DNA of 9,152 nucleotides from Alphaproteobacteria bacterium UBA3307. GTDB taxonomy: Bacteria > Pseudomonadota > Alphaproteobacteria > RF32 > CAG-239. The position numbers and the translations under genes are program-made. The DNA lies in contig DEST01000020.1 of NCBI GenBank assembly GCA_002361365.1, positions 1 to 9,152 of the forward strand, read 5' to 3'. This document shows positions 5,755 through 9,152 of the stretch, piece by piece (the first letter of the stretch is position 1; each line of letters opens with the position of its first letter). The notes below the pieces were generated by a model. It did not search any database. It had not been told where the DNA came from and was given only the letters and a program-made list of their open reading frames with translations.

Positions 5755-8064
5755 ATGTGGATGGATGCCGAAAATAAAGTGAGTCAGGAAGATGTTATTT
5801 CTCCACTCAGTCATGATGTAAACGGAGCGTTTTCGCGTCAGGGAGATACGCCTATAGATAAGGTTTATGACCCTTTATGGCTAGATACGCTTCTGTCTGT
5901 ATTGTTTGTGGTATTTTTGTATTTTGCTGACATAATTTTATTTGCAGGCTCTGGAAGTTTGCAAGTTTTTAATCACTTTATCTTACCAATACCTGAAGTT
6001 TCTATTCTGATGTTTGGTACTGCAATTTTAATATCCTTGATGATTACTCCTTTTCATACACAAAGGCCGGTCAAATATGCTATTGTTGCAGTGCTGACAT
6101 TTTTATTTATTTATATATTATTCAAGCAATTTGCTCAATATCATAAAATTTTTTCTGTCGGACAACATCAAATTCCGATATCTATATTTGTCGGTTTTAT
6201 AGTCAGTGCCGTAACGTTTTCGATTTTTCAGCAACCAAAATTATTGTATCGAGTGTTATTGGTGGTGGCGGCAGGAGTATTTTTCGGTAATGTATATGTT
6301 TCTTATTTATCACAACAAAATAGAAACCACTCGTTTGAAAAAATATATAACACGCAAACAATGAGTGATACTCCTAATGAACGATTCATTTATTTTATGT
6401 TGCCTAATTTTACTTCTTATACATATCTTTCAGCTGATAAAAATCCGGAGATGCAACAGCTTAGGGATTTAATTCAGGGATTTTATCAAAAGAATCAGTT
6501 CAAAATATATAGTCAGGCCTACACACCGGAAAATACTTATTTAACAAATATGGTACGCTCTTTTAATCCATTTTCCGATAAAAGCAGTAAGCAACATATG
6601 ATGCCGACCAAAATGTTAGACAGTCATTGGCGTTTTTATAATTTGCGAAATGAATATGCATATTTGCAAGATAATGAACTGTATGACTATTTACAAGAAC
6701 ATAATTATCAAATATCTGCATATAAATCTCGCGATATAGAAATATGTCGCAAACGTCACGAATATAATGTGAATCGCTGTGTGGAAAAAGTAAATCGACC
6801 GACTAACTTGTATAATACTAATTTACCGTTATCAGTTAGGGTAGGGTCATTTGCCTTGGAATGGATTGCAAGTATGATGCCGGCAAATGTTTTTCAAAAT
6901 GTGAATCATTTTTTGCATAATTTTAAGTTTTTCAGTCCGGCTAAACTCGGTGTAAGTAATTTATATGTTGTAAATACATCTAAAATCTTTGATATTTTAG
7001 CCAATGATATTCGAAAAGATACAGGTAAACAAGCTTATATTGTGTTTGTAGATTTGCCGTCTAATATATATATATATGATGAATATTGTCATATCAAACA
7101 ACCGCAAGAATGGCAAAGTATGACCGATATGCCGTGGGATAAATATAAGGATAACACTGAACGAAAAAAGGCTTATATACAGCAAACTTATTGCTTGCTC
7201 GGACAGCTTGCACACTTTATGGATAATTTGCAAAAAGAAGGACTTAAAGACTCAACAACAGTTCTAATTCAAGGAACTTCCGGAGTTGGCGACTTTAGAA
7301 AAGATACCTTACATGATACCGCAACCAATCGTTTTATCTTTGATAGAATGGTAAATATGGCGATATATCAACCGCAAACACAAAATAATATTACTAAAGC
7401 TATAAACACAAACAATAGGGTGGATGAACGTTTTTGTTCAACAAATCAATTACTTGCGGAATATATATCAGGAAAGTCTCAATGTGGTGAAGATTTAACC
7501 GGATATCACGAAAAATTGCGTATTGCTCTAAGGCAGCGCATTAAAGAACTTACTTTAGGATTTTCAGCGGATAAAACCTTGGAGTTTAACAATTGGTACG
7601 ATAATTGGAAAAAAATAAGCAATATTAATCAGTTAGGGCGAGATATTAAAGATAAGGCGGAGTTAATAGGTAGCCGTACAAAATCTTCCGTAACAGACGA
7701 CGCAATTTTTACTGAATCGAACGAAGAAGAAAATTTTACCAATAATATAGATACGGAAGTTCCGGTTATAAATGCAAATAACGCATCGGCGCAAGTTATT
7801 GAATCAGAAAAAATTAAGAGACCAAATACCGATTTAAATAAAGCAGAGAACAATAATAAAATAGTTGAACAAAAAGTTGAACACAAGGCTGAAATGGCTG
7901 CTGAGGTGATAAAATCGCAAATTCTTGATGTATCAGAGCCGAAAACTAATAACTCTACCACTCAACCAATGTCGAAAACAGAAAAATCTTCTCAGCAGAA
8001 TAATTCAAACGATGCTCAAGAAACATCAACAGCAGATGATGATTTCGGAATTGATGACTTATAA
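5755..8064 (+). CDS. Unrecognised five-helix membrane protein with a degenerate sulfatase-like periplasmic domain
   Basis: I cannot assign a function. The 769 residues fall into three parts. First come five predicted membrane helices (about 42-66, 78-98, 107-126, 138-158, 163-184); basic loops after helices 2 and 4 fit an inside N-terminus, placing the rest in the periplasm. Second is a soluble domain (about 208-600). Its order recalls membrane-anchored sulfatase/phosphoglycerol-transferase-fold proteins: strand RFIYFMLPNF (210-219), ELYDYLQEHNYQISAYKSRD with Cys331 and Cys342, FVDLPSNIYIYDEYC (431-445), and DSTTVLIQGTSG (499-510). Relatives, as I remember them, have an acidic residue, PHxPY and DHG there; here these read PNF, PSNIY and TSG, so metal ligands seem lost. 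Third is a low-complexity tail (about 640-769) ending DDDFGIDDL. The gene starts one base after gatB with only a weak GGA (5744-5746), suggesting coupled translation. ATG 5761 is an alternative start. The coding frame is certain; the fold is moderate; the pseudoenzyme idea is inference. Confidence 0.8.
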   Translation: MWMDAENKVSQEDVISPLSHDVNGAFSRQGDTPIDKVYDPLWLDTLLSVLFVVFLYFADIILFAGSGSLQVFNHFILPIPEVSILMFGTAILISLMITPFHTQRPVKYAIVAVLTFLFIYILFKQFAQYHKIFSVGQHQIPISIFVGFIVSAVTFSIFQQPKLLYRVLLVVAAGVFFGNVYVSYLSQQNRNHSFEKIYNTQTMSDTPNERFIYFMLPNFTSYTYLSADKNPEMQQLRDLIQGFYQKNQFKIYSQAYTPENTYLTNMVRSFNPFSDKSSKQHMMPTKMLDSHWRFYNLRNEYAYLQDNELYDYLQEHNYQISAYKSRDIEICRKRHEYNVNRCVEKVNRPTNLYNTNLPLSVRVGSFALEWIASMMPANVFQNVNHFLHNFKFFSPAKLGVSNLYVVNTSKIFDILANDIRKDTGKQAYIVFVDLPSNIYIYDEYCHIKQPQEWQSMTDMPWDKYKDNTERKKAYIQQTYCLLGQLAHFMDNLQKEGLKDSTTVLIQGTSGVGDFRKDTLHDTATNRFIFDRMVNMAIYQPQTQNNITKAINTNNRVDERFCSTNQLLAEYISGKSQCGEDLTGYHEKLRIALRQRIKELTLGFSADKTLEFNNWYDNWKKISNINQLGRDIKDKAELIGSRTKSSVTDDAIFTESNEEENFTNNIDTEVPVINANNASAQVIESEKIKRPNTDLNKAENNNKIVEQKVEHKAEMAAEVIKSQILDVSEPKTNNSTTQPMSKTEKSSQQNNSNDAQETSTADDDFGIDDL
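7064..7077 (+). repeat. Short (AT)7 dinucleotide tract inside the unrecognised membrane protein gene
   Basis: Seven AT units encode Ile-Tyr-Ile-Tyr (residues 438-441) plus the end of the preceding Asn codon. The tract is directly visible. Gain or loss of one unit would shift the frame about 330 codons before the end. It may simply reflect the AT-rich composition. Confidence 0.85.
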
Positions 8065-8081
8065 ATGTTGTTGATGCAATT

Positions 8082-8085
8082 AGGA
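8082..8085 (+). promoter_or_regulatory. Ribosome binding site of yejE
   Basis: AGGA lies seven bases before the ATG at 8093, within the 28-base gap that separates yejE from the preceding gene. It supports the start. The gap holds no hairpin, so it does not look like a terminator. Confidence 0.7.
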
Positions 8086-8092
8086 AAATAAA

Positions 8093-9103
8093 ATGATTAC
8101 AAGCGAAAAAATACATATATTTTGCAAAAACAAGCGAGCATATTGGTCTTTTATTTTGTTTTTATGTATTTTTGTTATATCTTTGTTTTCTGAATTAATT
8201 GCTAATGATAAGCCATTGATTGTAAAATATAAAGATAAAATTATTTTTCCGGCGATTTATACATATTCAGATGTTTATTTTGGTGGAAATTTTCCAACTG
8301 CAGCAGACTATACAGATGCTTTGATACAAAAAAATATTACTCAAAACGGTTGGATGATTATGCCACCGATACCTTATTCTTATAACACAGTTGACTATTA
8401 TCTAAATACTACAACACCATCAGCGCCGGATAAGAAACATTGGCTAGGTACAGATGAAGAAGGAAGAGATATAGTTGCGCGACTTTTATATGGTATCAGA
8501 CTTTCTGTAATTTTTGCCTTGTTTTTAACACTTATCTCATCAGTAATCGGTATTTTTATAGGTGCGGTTCAAGGATATTTCGGCGGTAAGGTGGATTTGG
8601 TATTGCAACGTTTGATTGAAATTTGGGATTCTTTACCTCAGTTGTTTATTTTGATTATCATTGCCAGTGTTTTTTTGCCAACTTTTTGGAGCTTGCTTGT
8701 TATCTTATTGTTGTTTTCATGGACAGGATTGACCGGAATGGTTCGGGCAGAATTTTTACGTTTACGAAATTTTGAATTTGTTAAGGCTGCCAAAGTATTG
8801 GGTGTTAGTGATTTTCGGATTATGTTTCGACATATATTGCCTAATGCACTTGTAACTTCAGTTACATTTATACCATTTATTATGGCAGAAGCTATAACAG
8901 CTTTAAGCGCGCTTGATTTTTTGGGCCTTGGTCTACCGACAGATTATCCGTCGCTTGGAGATTTAGTCAGACAAGGCAAAGATAACCTACAAGCACCTTG
9001 GATTGGCATCAGTATTTTTATTGTGCTTTCCGGCTTATTGTCTATGCTGATTTTTATAGGTGAGGGAATTCGTGACGCTTTAGATACAAGGAAAAACGGA
9101 TGA
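8093..9103 (+). CDS. yejE: Peptide ABC transporter inner-membrane permease, YejE type
   Basis: This 336-residue protein is one of the two permease subunits of an oligopeptide/microcin C-type importer. The N-terminus has one membrane helix (about 16-35) followed by a long periplasmic loop characteristic of YejE: ANDKPLIVKYKDK (37-49), YFGGNFPTAADYTD (62-75), GWMIMPPIPYSYNT (86-99) and HWLGTDEEGRDIVARLLYG (116-134). The transport domain follows, with helices from about 137 onward. It includes the EAA coupling loop KAAKVLGVSDFRIMFRHILPN (starting at 231, LPN at 249-251) that contacts the ATPase, and the closing ALDFLGLGLP (273-282) shared by the OppC/DppC family. Length is normal. The stop overlaps the next ATG as ATGA, so yejE and yejF are translationally coupled. 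Unusually, the gene upstream is not yejB; the partner permease and the binding protein must be encoded elsewhere or after yejF. The substrate is not readable from the sequence. Confidence 0.94.
   Translation: MITSEKIHIFCKNKRAYWSFILFLCIFVISLFSELIANDKPLIVKYKDKIIFPAIYTYSDVYFGGNFPTAADYTDALIQKNITQNGWMIMPPIPYSYNTVDYYLNTTTPSAPDKKHWLGTDEEGRDIVARLLYGIRLSVIFALFLTLISSVIGIFIGAVQGYFGGKVDLVLQRLIEIWDSLPQLFILIIIASVFLPTFWSLLVILLLFSWTGLTGMVRAEFLRLRNFEFVKAAKVLGVSDFRIMFRHILPNALVTSVTFIPFIMAEAITALSALDFLGLGLPTDYPSLGDLVRQGKDNLQAPWIGISIFIVLSGLLSMLIFIGEGIRDALDTRKNG
9088..9092 (+). promoter_or_regulatory. Ribosome binding site of the partial yejF-like gene
   Basis: AAGGA, inside the end of yejE, is seven bases before the ATG at 9100 and supports translation of the truncated downstream gene from that codon. 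Confidence 0.65.
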
Positions 9104-9152
9104 AGTTACTTGAAATAAAGCATCTTTCAGTTACCTTTAATGGTTTAGAAAA
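9100..9152 (+). CDS. yejF: Start of an ABC transporter ATPase gene, probably yejF (cut by the window edge)
   Basis: Only 17 codons are present (MKLLEIKHLSVTFNGLE). The pattern LLEIKHLSVTF, a first beta strand followed by LSVxF, is the usual opening of oligopeptide-type ABC ATPases. Position right after yejE with an ATGA overlap makes YejF, the double-domain ATPase of the same importer, the best call. Walker motifs lie beyond the window, so a single-domain OppD-like ATPase cannot be excluded. Confidence 0.75.
   Translation, partial: MKLLEIKHLSVTFNGLE

Noticed and set aside
7629..7961. 110-codon open frame on the minus strand
   Set aside because: It is the complement of the low-complexity tail of the membrane protein gene, has no recognisable motifs, and the opposite frame continues a clear protein.
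5755..8064. Naming the unknown protein as an active LtaS, EptA or sulfatase enzyme
   Set aside because: The DHG and PHxPY type metal motifs are not present, so an enzymatic name would overstate the evidence.
8065..8092. Terminator or promoter in the largest intergenic gap
   Set aside because: The 28 bases contain no inverted repeat and no T run, and are too short for a convincing -35/-10 pair apart from coding sequence.

Overview
The window is a compact, AT-rich, fully coding stretch of bacterial chromosome. All genes lie on the + strand. The gene families (a 67K-type SppA, a GatCAB amidotransferase and a YejE-type permease with a long periplasmic loop), together with the AT-rich codon use, suggest a Gram-negative proteobacterium. 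My best guess is one of the AT-rich, often host- or gut-associated Alphaproteobacteria. That placement is inference from family resemblance, not from any marker gene.

Layout from left to right: plsC (lysophosphatidate acyltransferase, phospholipid synthesis), sppA (membrane-bound signal peptide peptidase), then gatC, gatA and gatB (the complete tRNA-dependent amidotransferase). These are followed by a large unrecognised gene for a 769-residue membrane protein, by yejE (inner-membrane permease of a peptide ABC transporter), and by the first 17 codons of the next gene, which look like the ATPase yejF. Gaps are 11, 14, 1, 1, 1 and 28 bases, then a 4-base ATGA overlap. I see no terminator hairpin or promoter between the genes, so the whole block could be one transcription unit. 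The only real biochemical modules are GatCAB (charging of Gln-tRNA and/or Asn-tRNA through a mis-acylated intermediate) and YejE/YejF (peptide import). plsC and sppA are envelope housekeeping genes.

The part most worth attention is the 769-residue protein at 5755-8064. It has five predicted membrane helices and a large periplasmic domain whose layout and cysteines recall membrane-anchored sulfatase/phosphoglycerol-transferase-fold proteins (alkaline phosphatase superfamily). The positions where metal ligands are expected carry other residues, and the protein ends in a roughly 130-residue low-complexity tail. It may be a pseudoenzyme. A second oddity is that yejE is not preceded by yejA or yejB, so the usual yejABEF order is broken here. 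I found no mobile element, CRISPR array, tRNA or rRNA, and no intergenic stretch longer than 28 bases apart from the window edges.
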